A DNA stretch of 8,203 bases from Candidatus Kuenenbacteria bacterium GW2011_GWA2_42_15 (GCA_000998185.1 LCCW01000042.1:1-8203), one strand, 5' to 3'. Numbered from the stretch's first letter, positions 1 through 6,754 are shown. Program-made: numbers and translations. The notes: a model not told the origin generated them from the letters alone.

Positions 1-165
1 TTGCTTTTTGAAAAAATCAAAGGCCGGCCTTTGCGCCAGAAATATGTCGGGCTGGTGCACCAGCTTGGTTTCTTCTTTTTGATCGCCCTGATTATTCTCA
101 TTACCTACCGCGATTTCAATACCTATGGCGCGAGCATCCTTGGCGCGCTGAAGTCAGTTTTTTAA
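1..165 (+). CDS. rseP: RseP-type site-2 zinc metalloprotease, C-terminal end only
   Basis: This is the last 54 codons of a gene entering from the left edge and ending in TAA. The visible part has a basic patch (EKIKGRPLRQKY), then a hydrophobic segment at about visible residues 19-41 (LVHQLGFFFLIALIILITY) and a short polar tail. This matches the last transmembrane helix of M50 (RseP/site-2) membrane proteases, which cut membrane-bound regulators such as anti-sigma factors inside the bilayer. The HExxH and LDG catalytic motifs lie outside the window, so activity cannot be judged. Its position directly upstream of proS and mreB agrees with an rseP-proS order I associate with Parcubacteria (family knowledge, not checked). 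Only 37 bases separate its stop from the proS start, so co-transcription is likely. Base composition is about 49% GC by hand count, like mreB and unlike the proS that follows. Confidence 0.72.
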   Translation: MLFEKIKGRPLRQKYVGLVHQLGFFFLIALIILITYRDFNTYGASILGALKSVF

Positions 166-202
166 GGTTGAAAATCGGGATTATAAATAACTAATTTTCT
201 AT

Positions 203-1693
203 ATGTCAAAATTAACTCCCCAATCTACGGATTTTTCTAAATGGTACAATGAAATTGTTTTAGCGTCGGGCTTGGCAGATTATTCTGATGTAAAAGGTTG
301 TATGATTATTAAACCATATGGCTATGCTTTATGGGAGAATATACAAAAAGTGATGGATGAAAAGATAAAAGAATTGGGAGTTGACAATGTTTATCTGCCA
401 CTTTTAATCCCGGAGAGTTATTTTGAAAAAGAAAAAGAGCATGTGAAGGGTTTTGCGCCCGAAGTGGCTTGGGTCACGCATGCTGGCGGGAAAAAATTAG
501 ATGAGCGGCTGGCGATTCGCCCGACCTCGGAAACAATAATGTATCGGACTTTTGCCCGCTGGATAGCTTCTTATCGGGATCTGCCCTTAAAGGTGAACCA
601 ATGGGCCAATGTTATTAGGTGGGAAATGCGCACCAGATTATTTTTGAGAACCACGGAGTTTTTGTGGCAGGAAGGGCATACATTGCACGAGACAAAGGAG
701 CAAGCTGATGAAATGGTCCAAAACGCCTTGTATATGTACAAAACATTTGCGCGTGATTATTTGGCAATGGCGGTTATTGACGGACGAAAATCAGAATCAG
801 AAAAATTTGCCGGCGCGGAATATACGACTTCCATTGAAGCGATGATGAAAGACAAAAAAGCTTTACAGCTGGGCACATCTCATTTACTGGCCCAGAATTT
901 TGCCAAAAGCTTTGAGGTGAAATTTTTAGACAAGGAAGGGAAAGAGCAAACTCCTTGGCCGACCAGCTGGGGGGTCTCAACTAGAATGATTGGAGGATTG
1001 ATAATGGCCCATGGCGACGACAAGGGGTTGATTATTCCTCCAAATATTGCTCCTATCCAAGTGATTATTGTTCCAATTTGGAAAGACAATAGTGAGAAAA
1101 AGATAGTTAAAAATTATATTGAAAAATTAAAGGAAAAATTACAGGGTTTAAAATATAAAATTGATTGGGATGACGGCAAGTCTCCCGGCTGGAAGTTTAA
1201 CGAATGGGAGATGAAAGGCGTACCTTTAAGAGTTGAAGTCGGGCCGAAAGATGAGGCAAGTAACCAGATAATTGCGGTTAGGAGAGATACTGGTGAAAAA
1301 ATAAAGGTTAATTTCAAAGAAGCTGGCAACAAAATAAAAGAGCTGATCGAGGAAATCCAAAGAAACTTACTTGAGAAGAATGCAAAATTTTTAAAAGAAA
1401 ACACCAGGGAATATTCTGATTATAATAAATTTAAACAGGATATAAATAAAGAAAACTTTTTCGCTTTAGTTAATTGGTGCGGCGACGCGAAGTGTGAAGA
1501 CAAGGTTAAAAATGATACCAAGGCGACCACTAGAGTTTGTCTTCAAGCGGAACAAAATCATGGAGAAAAAAAGTGTTTGTTTATCAGGTGCTTGCAGGGC
1601 TGGGCGAGGAGGTTCTTTATGACGATCGGGCTGAAAGTTCTCCCGGCGAAAAATTACAAGATGCTGATTTGCTCGGTTTGCCTTACCGCTTGA
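203..1693 (+). CDS. proS: Prolyl-tRNA synthetase, archaeal/eukaryote-like type, 3' end disrupted
   Basis: Charges tRNA-Pro with proline in the cytoplasm. Class II motifs are clear: motif 1 around residues 31-48, motif 2 at 138-160 (IRWE, then EFLWQEGHT), and motif 3 at 262-282 (MIGGLIMAHGDDKG). The HGTP anticodon-binding domain spans about 283-385, followed by the extra zinc domain that marks the archaeal/eukaryote-like architecture, with the first Cys pair at 426 and 431 (CGDAKC). Homology holds through about residue 460. The second Cys pair should be CxxC from C458, but position 461 is Ile, and the last ~35 residues do not resemble the family, which normally ends in an invariant C-terminal Tyr. 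The tail is out-of-frame reading of a bacterial-type proS remnant. GC is about 35% over 1081-1560 versus about 50% in mreB, suggesting transfer. There is no Shine-Dalgarno; the start is chosen because ATG at 203 fits the family N-terminus. Core activity seems plausible; whether the damaged end is tolerated is unknown. Confidence 0.9.
   Translation: MSKLTPQSTDFSKWYNEIVLASGLADYSDVKGCMIIKPYGYALWENIQKVMDEKIKELGVDNVYLPLLIPESYFEKEKEHVKGFAPEVAWVTHAGGKKLDERLAIRPTSETIMYRTFARWIASYRDLPLKVNQWANVIRWEMRTRLFLRTTEFLWQEGHTLHETKEQADEMVQNALYMYKTFARDYLAMAVIDGRKSESEKFAGAEYTTSIEAMMKDKKALQLGTSHLLAQNFAKSFEVKFLDKEGKEQTPWPTSWGVSTRMIGGLIMAHGDDKGLIIPPNIAPIQVIIVPIWKDNSEKKIVKNYIEKLKEKLQGLKYKIDWDDGKSPGWKFNEWEMKGVPLRVEVGPKDEASNQIIAVRRDTGEKIKVNFKEAGNKIKELIEEIQRNLLEKNAKFLKENTREYSDYNKFKQDINKENFFALVNWCGDAKCEDKVKNDTKATTRVCLQAEQNHGEKKCLFIRCLQGWARRFFMTIGLKVLPAKNYKMLICSVCLTA
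1567..1573 (+). promoter_or_regulatory. Candidate -1 slippery heptamer A AAA AAG in proS
   Basis: In the proS frame the codons are GAA AAA AAG, so the heptamer A AAA AAG sits in the correct phase for tandem -1 slippage, the same heptamer known from E. coli dnaX. It is part of a run of seven A (1566-1572), so transcriptional slippage adding one A is also possible and gives the same frame. After the shift, translation continues in the bacterial ProRS remnant to 1782. A weak downstream hairpin (CTTGC 1591-1595 with GCGAG 1604-1608, 8-base loop) lies 17 bases after the heptamer, farther than usual. No well-spaced upstream Shine-Dalgarno stimulator is seen. The phase and position are observed; the function is inference. 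Confidence 0.4.
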
Positions 1694-1782
1694 TAGTTTC
1701 GGACAAAACCGCTGGCCAATTGGAGTTTAAACCCAGAAATTCCATGACAACGGAATTAAAAAATCTTAAAGATATTCCATGA
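1573..1782 (+). pseudogene. 3' remnant of a bacterial-type prolyl-tRNA synthetase, -1 frame relative to proS
   Basis: An open frame of about 69 codons reads VFVYQVLAGLGEEVLYDDR, then GEKLQDADLLGLPYRLIVSDK. This is the end of the anticodon-binding domain of bacterial-type ProRS, whose family pattern is EVLYDDR...GEKFADADLIGIPYRLVV. It is not part of the archaeal-like enzyme encoded upstream. It lacks the catalytic core and the start of its own domain, so alone it cannot be an enzyme. A TTG at 1537 opens the same frame but has no Shine-Dalgarno, and the codons before 1573 do not look like ProRS. Its TGA overlaps the mreB ATG (ATGA, 1779-1782), the arrangement expected of the original proS-mreB coupling. 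GC is about 46%, matching the operon and not the upstream proS. I infer the 3' end of the native proS left after replacement. It may be expressed as a fusion tail if ribosomes shift -1 at 1567-1573. Confidence 0.82.
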
Positions 1783-2822
1783 GGTTCAACGCAATTTTCA
1801 AAAATTTTCACTCCGACATTGGCATTGACCTTGGCACCAGTAATACCCTCATTTATATCAAAGGCAAGGGTATTGTTGTTAATGAGCCTTCGGTCGTGGC
1901 CATCAATACGAGAACCGATCAGATATTGGCTATTGGCGAAGATGCCAAAAAAATGGTTGGCAAAACACCGGGCCACATTATTACTTCCAAGCCTTTAGTG
2001 GAAGGCATTATTTCAGACTTTGAAGTGGCCGAACAGATGTTAAAATATTTTATCAATAAATTTATCAGCAGTAAATTGGGTTTTATCATCAATAAGCCGC
2101 GCATTGTGATTGGTATTCCTCTTGATGTCACGGAAGTTGAAAAAAAGGCGGTGGAAGACGCGGCTCTGTCCGCTGGCGCCAAAGAGGTTTTTTTAGTGGA
2201 AGAGCCCATGGCCGCCGCTATTGGCGCTCGCCTGCCGGTGCAGGAGTCAACCGGCAATATGATTGTTGACATTGGCGGCGGCACCACCCAGATTGCCGTA
2301 ATTTCTCTGTCTGGCATTGTGGCTTGGAAATCACTGCGCTTGGCCGGCGACACCTTGAATAAAAATATTATCCAATATATCAGAGAAAATTTTAATCTTT
2401 TGATTGGCGATGCTACTGCTGAAAAAGTTAAATTGGCCATCGGCTCTGTTTTTCCCGGCGATCGGCCGGTAGAAATGGCGGTTAGCGGCCGCGATCTTAT
2501 CAACGGTCTGCCCAAAGAGATTGTTATTACCGACGGAGAAGTGCGCGAGGCCATTGCCCGTTCCGTTAAAACAATAGTAAGTAATATCAAATCCACCATA
2601 GAAGCCACGCCGCCCGAATTGGTTGCCGATATCTATAAACGCGGGATTGTTCTTGCTGGCGGCGGAGCGCTGCTGCGCGGCCTTGACGCTTTAGTGCGTC
2701 AGGAAACCAGAATCCCGGTGGCTGTCATTGACGACCCCTTGACCTGCGTTGTGCGCGGCACCGGCCTGATTTTGGAAGATGTGGAAAATCTCAAGGATGT
2801 CTTGTTGCCTTCCACCAGATAA
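1779..2822 (+). CDS. mreB: Rod-shape actin homologue MreB
   Basis: MreB is a bacterial actin that polymerises on the inner face of the membrane and guides the elongation machinery for rod shape. The 347-residue length is normal. Actin-fold signatures are all visible: phosphate 1 DIGIDLGTSNT at residues 13-23, connect-1/EEPMAAAIGA at 141-150, phosphate 2 IVDIGGGTTQIAV at 162-174, and the adenosine motif GIVLAGGGALLRG at 289-301. The N-terminus carries F and basic residues (MRFNAIFKNFHSD) that could act as a membrane-binding helix (inference). The start overlaps the stop of the bacterial ProRS remnant by ATGA and lacks a Shine-Dalgarno. This suggests the original system relied on translational coupling, which the current upstream frame, ending at 1693, would break unless frameshifting occurs. 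It is the first gene of the mreBCD-mrdA cluster. Confidence 0.98.
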   Translation: MRFNAIFKNFHSDIGIDLGTSNTLIYIKGKGIVVNEPSVVAINTRTDQILAIGEDAKKMVGKTPGHIITSKPLVEGIISDFEVAEQMLKYFINKFISSKLGFIINKPRIVIGIPLDVTEVEKKAVEDAALSAGAKEVFLVEEPMAAAIGARLPVQESTGNMIVDIGGGTTQIAVISLSGIVAWKSLRLAGDTLNKNIIQYIRENFNLLIGDATAEKVKLAIGSVFPGDRPVEMAVSGRDLINGLPKEIVITDGEVREAIARSVKTIVSNIKSTIEATPPELVADIYKRGIVLAGGGALLRGLDALVRQETRIPVAVIDDPLTCVVRGTGLILEDVENLKDVLLPSTR

Positions 2823-2878
2823 CAAACAAAAAAGCCATACTCGTTTAATTTTTGTTATTGGATAAAGCGATTGTCTAT

Positions 2879-3694
2879 ATGTCATCCCGCCAACTGCCAT
2901 TAAAGATTACTCTTGGGGCGCTTATCTTTTGTGGCCTTGTTTTTTTGGTTTATTATCTGGGTTTATCTCGTTTTACCAACTCACCCTTGACGGTCGCTCT
3001 CAATCCGGCCATCAAATCCGGCCGCGACTTGGCCAATTATTTGGGCGACTTTTTTTCGCTTTATTCCAAACAAAAAGATTTGGCTGATAGAAATGAATTA
3101 CTAAGGCAGGAGCTCATTGCCCTAACCAAGAAAAATGTTGAGCTTATCAGCGCCAAAAATGAAAATGAGTTGCTCAAAAAAGAGCTGCGATTTCTTGATG
3201 AATACAAATATCGTTATGTGATGGCCAGGGTTATCGGGCAGAGCTTTGATTATGAAAACAATTATCTGATTATAGATAAGGGCGTCCGTGACGGCCTCTT
3301 TGTCGGTCTGGCTGTCACGGCAAACCAGGGTTTGCTTGTCGGTCGCCTTATCAAAGTAGAACAAGATTTGTCCCAAGTCCAGTTTTTAACTGACACCAAA
3401 AGTAAGATTGCCGTTTCCATTATGGGCGAGGAAGAAGCGCCGGGCTTGGCGATTGGCGACCATGACCTCAATCTTAAAATAGATATGCTACCTAAGCTGG
3501 CCAGAATCGCTCCTCACAATCTGGTGGTAACCTCCAACCTAAATATCAATATCCCCCATGGTTTATTGGTTGGTGAGATCCAGAAAGTGGAGTCTTCCGA
3601 TGTTGACCTTTGGCAGTCAGCGGTCGCTGAACCCTTGGTTGACTACTCCAAACTTCCTTTTGTGACCGTTATTTTGCCCGATTACAATAATTAG
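2879..3694 (+). CDS. mreC: Rod shape-determining protein MreC
   Basis: MreC is a bitopic scaffold that links MreB and MreD to PBP2 on the outer side of the membrane. From the ATG at 2879 the protein has 271 residues: a short basic N-terminus, one transmembrane helix at about 11-28, a charged coiled coil at about 60-108 (heptad-like LRQELIALTKKN and NENELLKKELRFL), then the paired beta-domain region at about 113-266. That region includes typical MreC stretches such as NYLIIDKGVRDGL and GLLVGRL. A TTG at 2852 would add nine residues (MLLDKAIVY). I prefer 2879 because it is ATG and puts basic residues just before the membrane helix; neither start has a good Shine-Dalgarno. The 56-base gap after mreB shows no clear promoter, so it probably shares the mreB transcript. 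Confidence 0.95.
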   Translation: MSSRQLPLKITLGALIFCGLVFLVYYLGLSRFTNSPLTVALNPAIKSGRDLANYLGDFFSLYSKQKDLADRNELLRQELIALTKKNVELISAKNENELLKKELRFLDEYKYRYVMARVIGQSFDYENNYLIIDKGVRDGLFVGLAVTANQGLLVGRLIKVEQDLSQVQFLTDTKSKIAVSIMGEEEAPGLAIGDHDLNLKIDMLPKLARIAPHNLVVTSNLNINIPHGLLVGEIQKVESSDVDLWQSAVAEPLVDYSKLPFVTVILPDYNN

Positions 3695-3716
3695 TTTTTA
3701 AAATTTTTTTGTCACC

Positions 3717-4220
3717 ATGGCTCGTTTTATTTATCTGCTCTTGCTCATTATCTTAATAATAGTTTTTTATCTGGGTTTTTTGCCAGCCATCGTCCCGCGG
3801 TTTTCTTTTTTCATCAATTTACCATTAATTTTCCTTTCCTTGGTTGCCTTTTTTAGCACCCTGGAGTTGGCGCTGTTTAGCGCGGCCATCCTCGGTTTGT
3901 TTCTGGATCTTTATTCCCCATGGTTTTTCGGCTTTCATCTGCTGACTTTTCTGTCAGTGATGGTGATTATAAAATTTTTCTTATCAAATTTTTTCCAAAA
4001 CAAAAATCTGCTTTCTCTTATTGCCACGGTCATTTTGCCTATTTTCATTTATCAAATTTTTTATCTCGTCCGGCTCTTTATCTCCTTTGACTCAATTGGT
4101 ACGCTTAGTCATTGGCTGTTTTTTCTCGGCCAGATTGGCGGTCATATGCTGATTATTTTTTTTCTTTTTGTTCTGCCAACCCCGTTAAATAAAAAATTCA
4201 AGCACCTCACCGTTTCTTAA
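3717..4220 (+). CDS. mreD: Rod shape-determining membrane protein MreD
   Basis: A 167-residue, highly hydrophobic protein with about six membrane segments at roughly 3-22, 28-48, 50-66, 71-91, 99-120 and 134-155, ending in a short basic tail. MreD is a polytopic partner of MreC in the elongation complex. Sequence conservation in this family is low, so the call rests on size, topology, the GLFLDLYSPWFFG stretch at 60-72 (MreD proteins usually show a Gly-x-x-x-Asp element here), and its place between mreC and mrdA. It begins 22 bases after mreC and ends 5 bases before mrdA, so it is clearly in the same operon. The start ATG at 3717 has no Shine-Dalgarno, only a T-rich upstream stretch. Confidence 0.88.
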   Translation: MARFIYLLLLIILIIVFYLGFLPAIVPRFSFFINLPLIFLSLVAFFSTLELALFSAAILGLFLDLYSPWFFGFHLLTFLSVMVIIKFFLSNFFQNKNLLSLIATVILPIFIYQIFYLVRLFISFDSIGTLSHWLFFLGQIGGHMLIIFFLFVLPTPLNKKFKHLTVS

Positions 4221-4225
4221 TTTTT

Positions 4226-6130
4226 ATGAAAAAAAACAACCCGTTTTGCATCCCTGAAACCGTCGCCACCATTGATGGCTTTGATCGCCGTCGCCAGGAA
4301 GGCGACAGTTTTTGGCTTGGCGATTCAGGAGAAAGGGTTGCTCTCTCGTTTACTGCCTCTAAACTGAAGACTGTTTTTTTTGTTATTTTTTTCTTTTTGG
4401 TTTTTGTTTTGGGTAGACTGTTTTGGCTGCAAATCATAAAAGGCGCCGACTACGCCGCCGTTGCCGAAGGCAACCGTCTGCGCGTCAATGTCCTTACGGC
4501 GAGCCGAGGCATTATTTATGATCGCTTCAATGTGCCGCTCGTTGCCAACATTTCCCATTTTTCTTTATTCTTTATTCCGGCTGATTTGCCCGCTAGCTTG
4601 ATTGAGAAAGAGAAATTAGCCGCCATCACAGCCAAGCTTATTGCCAGAGATGGAAGCAAAATTTTAGAACTTTTTTTATCCGCCCCGCCTCAAAGCTATT
4701 CACCCGTCCTGATAGCGGATGAATTTACTCATGCTCAATCGATTGCCGTTTCCGCTTATGAGGATAGCCTGTCCGGCATCAAATTGTCTGTCAGTCCGCG
4801 CCGAGAATATATCTCTGGTTATGGCCTATCTCATGTCTTGGGTTATCTCGGCGAAATCAACGCTAAAGAGCTGTCAGACTATAAAGATAAAGGTTACCAG
4901 GCCGGTGATTTATTCGGTAAAAGCGGTTTGGAAGTTTATTATGAGGAAATGCTTCATGGCCAAAACGGCGAAGAGGAGGTTGAGGTTGACACCAATGGCA
5001 AGCCTAAAAAAACCATTGCCAGTCTTTTCCCGGTCATTGGCAAAGATATTATTTTGACCCTTGACCTGGACCTGCAAAAAAAACTGGCCGAGAGTCTGTC
5101 GCGAGCGATTATTGGTTCTCATTCATCTGGCGCTGCCGCTGCTGTCGCCATAAATCCGGAAAACGGGGAAATTTTAGCCCTGGTCAGCTTGCCCGACTTT
5201 GATAATAATTTTTTCAGCGCCGGCATCAAAACGGAAGTTTATGAGAAATATTTGGCTGATTCGCGCAAGCCGCTTTTTAATCGCGCCATTGCCGGTGCCT
5301 ACCCGCCGGGTTCCATTTTCAAGCCCATAGTCGCCGCCGCCGCGCTAGAAGAAGGCATTATTACCGAAAGCAAAACCTTTTTAAGCACTGGCGGCCTTCA
5401 GATTGACAAATGGTTTTTCCCAGACTGGAAAACAGGCGGTCATGGACGTATCAATATCATCAGCGCTTTGGCCAACTCGGTTAATACTTTTTTTTACTAC
5501 CTTGGCGGCGGCTATGCTGATTTTGAAGGTCTCGGCGCGCCGAAGATAAAAGAATACGCTTATGAGTTCAACCTGGGTCAGCCAACTGGCATAGATTTAC
5601 CTGGCGAGGTTGCTGGCTTTGTGCCTGACGAAAACTGGAAATTATCCGCCCAAAAAGAGCCCTGGTATATTGGCGACACCTATCATCTGGCCATTGGCCA
5701 GGGCGATATCCTTGTTACCCCACTTCAGGTTGCTTTATACACTTCAGCCATTGCCAACGGCGGCACCCTTTACCAGCCGCATCTTTTAAAAGAAATAAAA
5801 AACGGTGGTTACAAGACAGCTTCAGATTATCTTCTTAAAACTAACTTTATAAGTCAGAATAATATAAATATCATCCGCAAAGGATTGCGCGAAACGGTTT
5901 TAAGCGGTTCTGCCCGGTCGCTCCAAAGTTTAAATGTCGCCGTGGCTGGCAAGACCGGTACTGCCCAAGTCGCTGGCGATAAGCCCACTCACTCTTGGTT
6001 TGCCGGTTTCGCTCCCTATAACAAGCCAAAGATTGCCATCGCAATCATTGTTGAAAATGGGGGCGAGGGCAGTTTAGTCGCCGTGCCGGTTTTTAAAGAT
6101 GTTGTCTCTTGGTATTTTAACGAAAATTGA
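4226..6130 (+). CDS. mrdA: Penicillin-binding protein 2, elongation peptidoglycan transpeptidase
   Basis: PBP2 (class B) cross-links peptidoglycan during side-wall growth, with its catalytic domain outside the membrane. Of 634 residues, about the first 45 form a polar cytoplasmic leader, then one membrane helix at about 47-70. The dimerisation domain starts with ASRGIIYDR at 92-100. The transpeptidase domain contains all three catalytic motifs: SxxK at S363-I-F-K366 (within YPPGSIFKP), SxN at S418-V-N420, and KTGT at 576-579. It therefore looks active and would be a beta-lactam target. PBP2 is preferred over the division enzyme PBP3 because of the mreBCD neighbours and the GLEVYYEEMLHG region at 234-245, and there is no PASTA domain. 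The cytoplasmic leader is longer than in E. coli PBP2. rodA, the usual glycosyltransferase partner gene, does not follow in this window. The start ATG at 4226 lacks a Shine-Dalgarno and lies 5 bases after mreD. Confidence 0.96.
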   Translation: MKKNNPFCIPETVATIDGFDRRRQEGDSFWLGDSGERVALSFTASKLKTVFFVIFFFLVFVLGRLFWLQIIKGADYAAVAEGNRLRVNVLTASRGIIYDRFNVPLVANISHFSLFFIPADLPASLIEKEKLAAITAKLIARDGSKILELFLSAPPQSYSPVLIADEFTHAQSIAVSAYEDSLSGIKLSVSPRREYISGYGLSHVLGYLGEINAKELSDYKDKGYQAGDLFGKSGLEVYYEEMLHGQNGEEEVEVDTNGKPKKTIASLFPVIGKDIILTLDLDLQKKLAESLSRAIIGSHSSGAAAAVAINPENGEILALVSLPDFDNNFFSAGIKTEVYEKYLADSRKPLFNRAIAGAYPPGSIFKPIVAAAALEEGIITESKTFLSTGGLQIDKWFFPDWKTGGHGRINIISALANSVNTFFYYLGGGYADFEGLGAPKIKEYAYEFNLGQPTGIDLPGEVAGFVPDENWKLSAQKEPWYIGDTYHLAIGQGDILVTPLQVALYTSAIANGGTLYQPHLLKEIKNGGYKTASDYLLKTNFISQNNINIIRKGLRETVLSGSARSLQSLNVAVAGKTGTAQVAGDKPTHSWFAGFAPYNKPKIAIAIIVENGGEGSLVAVPVFKDVVSWYFNEN

Positions 6131-6143
6131 TACCTTTTATTTA

Positions 6144-6172
6144 TTGACAAATTTTGTCATTTATAATATGAT
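6144..6172 (+). promoter_or_regulatory. Sigma-70-type promoter of greA with palindrome over the -35
   Basis: TTGACA (6144-6149), a 17-base spacer and TATGAT (6167-6172) give a near-consensus housekeeping promoter, with expected transcription start around 6179. A second TATAAT-like string at 6162-6167 is only 12 bases from the -35, so the 17-base version is preferred. A 15-bp perfect odd palindrome, TGACAAATTTTGTCA (6145-6159), overlaps the -35 and spacer and is a candidate repressor operator. The promoter shows that greA is transcribed independently of the mre cluster. Confidence 0.8.
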
Positions 6173-6213
6173 TTGGAGTATCTATAAAAAATTTTATTAA
6201 TTTTTCACATCTT

Positions 6214-6690
6214 ATGTCCTTCAATAACAACCAAAGCTATATTACCAAGGGTGGTCTTATCAAATTGAAAAATGAGTTAAACGACCTAATCAATGTGGAG
6301 CGGAAAAAAATTGCCGAACGAATTCAAGAAGCCAAGGAACTGGGCGATCTAAGCGAAAACGCTGAATATGCGACTGCCAAAGAAGAACAGTCTTTTTTGG
6401 AAATGCGCATTATGGAGATTGATAGTGTTATAAAAAATGCAGTTTTAATTGACGAACAAAGCCCCTCAAAAAACATAGTCAATGTTGGCTCCACGGTTCG
6501 CTTTGAAGATGAAGCTGGACAAATGAGGGAGTATCAAATTGTTGGCAGCCGTGAAGCCGACCCTTGCGCTGGAAAAATTTCTAATGAATCTCCAATCGGA
6601 CGCGCTTTTCTCGGCAAAAAAATTGGCGAGACCGTTGAATTTCAAGCTCCTAAAGGAGCGGTTAAATTTAAAATTCTAGATATTAACTAA
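6214..6690 (+). CDS. greA: Transcription elongation factor GreA
   Basis: GreA enters the secondary channel of RNA polymerase and stimulates cleavage of backtracked RNA so that elongation can resume. The protein has 158 residues, the normal length. The N-terminal coiled coil (about 10-82) carries the tip motif ELGDLSENAEYATAKEEQ at 42-59, in which the acidic residues D45 and E48 correspond to those that coordinate the catalytic magnesium. The C-terminal FKBP-like domain contains the family signature SPIGRAFLGKKIGE at about 125-138. It has its own promoter and a leader of about 35 bases that is very AT-rich and lacks a Shine-Dalgarno. The ATG at 6214 gives the expected N-terminus (QSYITKGGLIKLKNEL). 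It is followed by a candidate hairpin terminator at 6723-6754. Confidence 0.97.
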   Translation: MSFNNNQSYITKGGLIKLKNELNDLINVERKKIAERIQEAKELGDLSENAEYATAKEEQSFLEMRIMEIDSVIKNAVLIDEQSPSKNIVNVGSTVRFEDEAGQMREYQIVGSREADPCAGKISNESPIGRAFLGKKIGETVEFQAPKGAVKFKILDIN

Positions 6691-6717
6691 TATTTATACA
6701 CAGTTTGCCATTTCGTT

Positions 6718-6745
6718 TTGCTGGTCATTTATGTTATTATATAAA
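6718..6745 (+). promoter_or_regulatory. Possible promoter of the small membrane-protein gene
   Basis: Two overlapping readings exist: TTGCTG (6718-6723), a 16-base spacer and TATAAA (6740-6745); or an extended -10, TGT-TATTAT (6732-6740), with no good -35. Either would start transcription just after the inverted repeat, near 6747-6752. Some promoter is expected here because the downstream gene is isolated between terminators. The match is much weaker than those of greA and the small RNA. Confidence 0.35.
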
Positions 6746-6754
6746 TGACCTTTT
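6723..6754 (+). terminator. Hairpin terminator after greA (or operator-like inverted repeat)
   Basis: GGTCATTTAT (6723-6732) pairs perfectly with ATAAATGACC (6741-6750) around an 8-base loop, followed by TTTT and further AT-rich sequence. This fits an intrinsic terminator 33 bases after the greA stop, although only four of the ten pairs are G-C. The same sequence overlaps a possible promoter for the next gene, so it may be dual-purpose or an operator instead. Confidence 0.55.

Noticed and set aside
168..187. TTGAAA and TATAAA before proS as a promoter.
   Set aside because: They are only 8 bases apart, too close for a sigma-70-type promoter.
195..210. proS and mreC share TCTATATGTCA around the start codon.
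   Set aside because: Only two of the genes show it and the string is short and AT-rich, so chance is enough.
1655..1690. CSVC in the proS out-of-frame tail could replace the lost zinc CxxC.
   Set aside because: It arises from reading the bacterial remnant in the wrong frame and has the wrong spacing from the first Cys pair.
1919..2608. 229-codon open frame antisense to mreB.
   Set aside because: It is a shadow frame: low-complexity Ser/Thr/Pro-rich translation, no family resemblance, and fully inside a conserved gene.
2825..2856. Inverted repeat AACAAAAA/TTTTTGTT between mreB and mreC as a terminator.
   Set aside because: The stem is almost only A-T with a 16-base loop and no T-run after it; the operon probably reads through.
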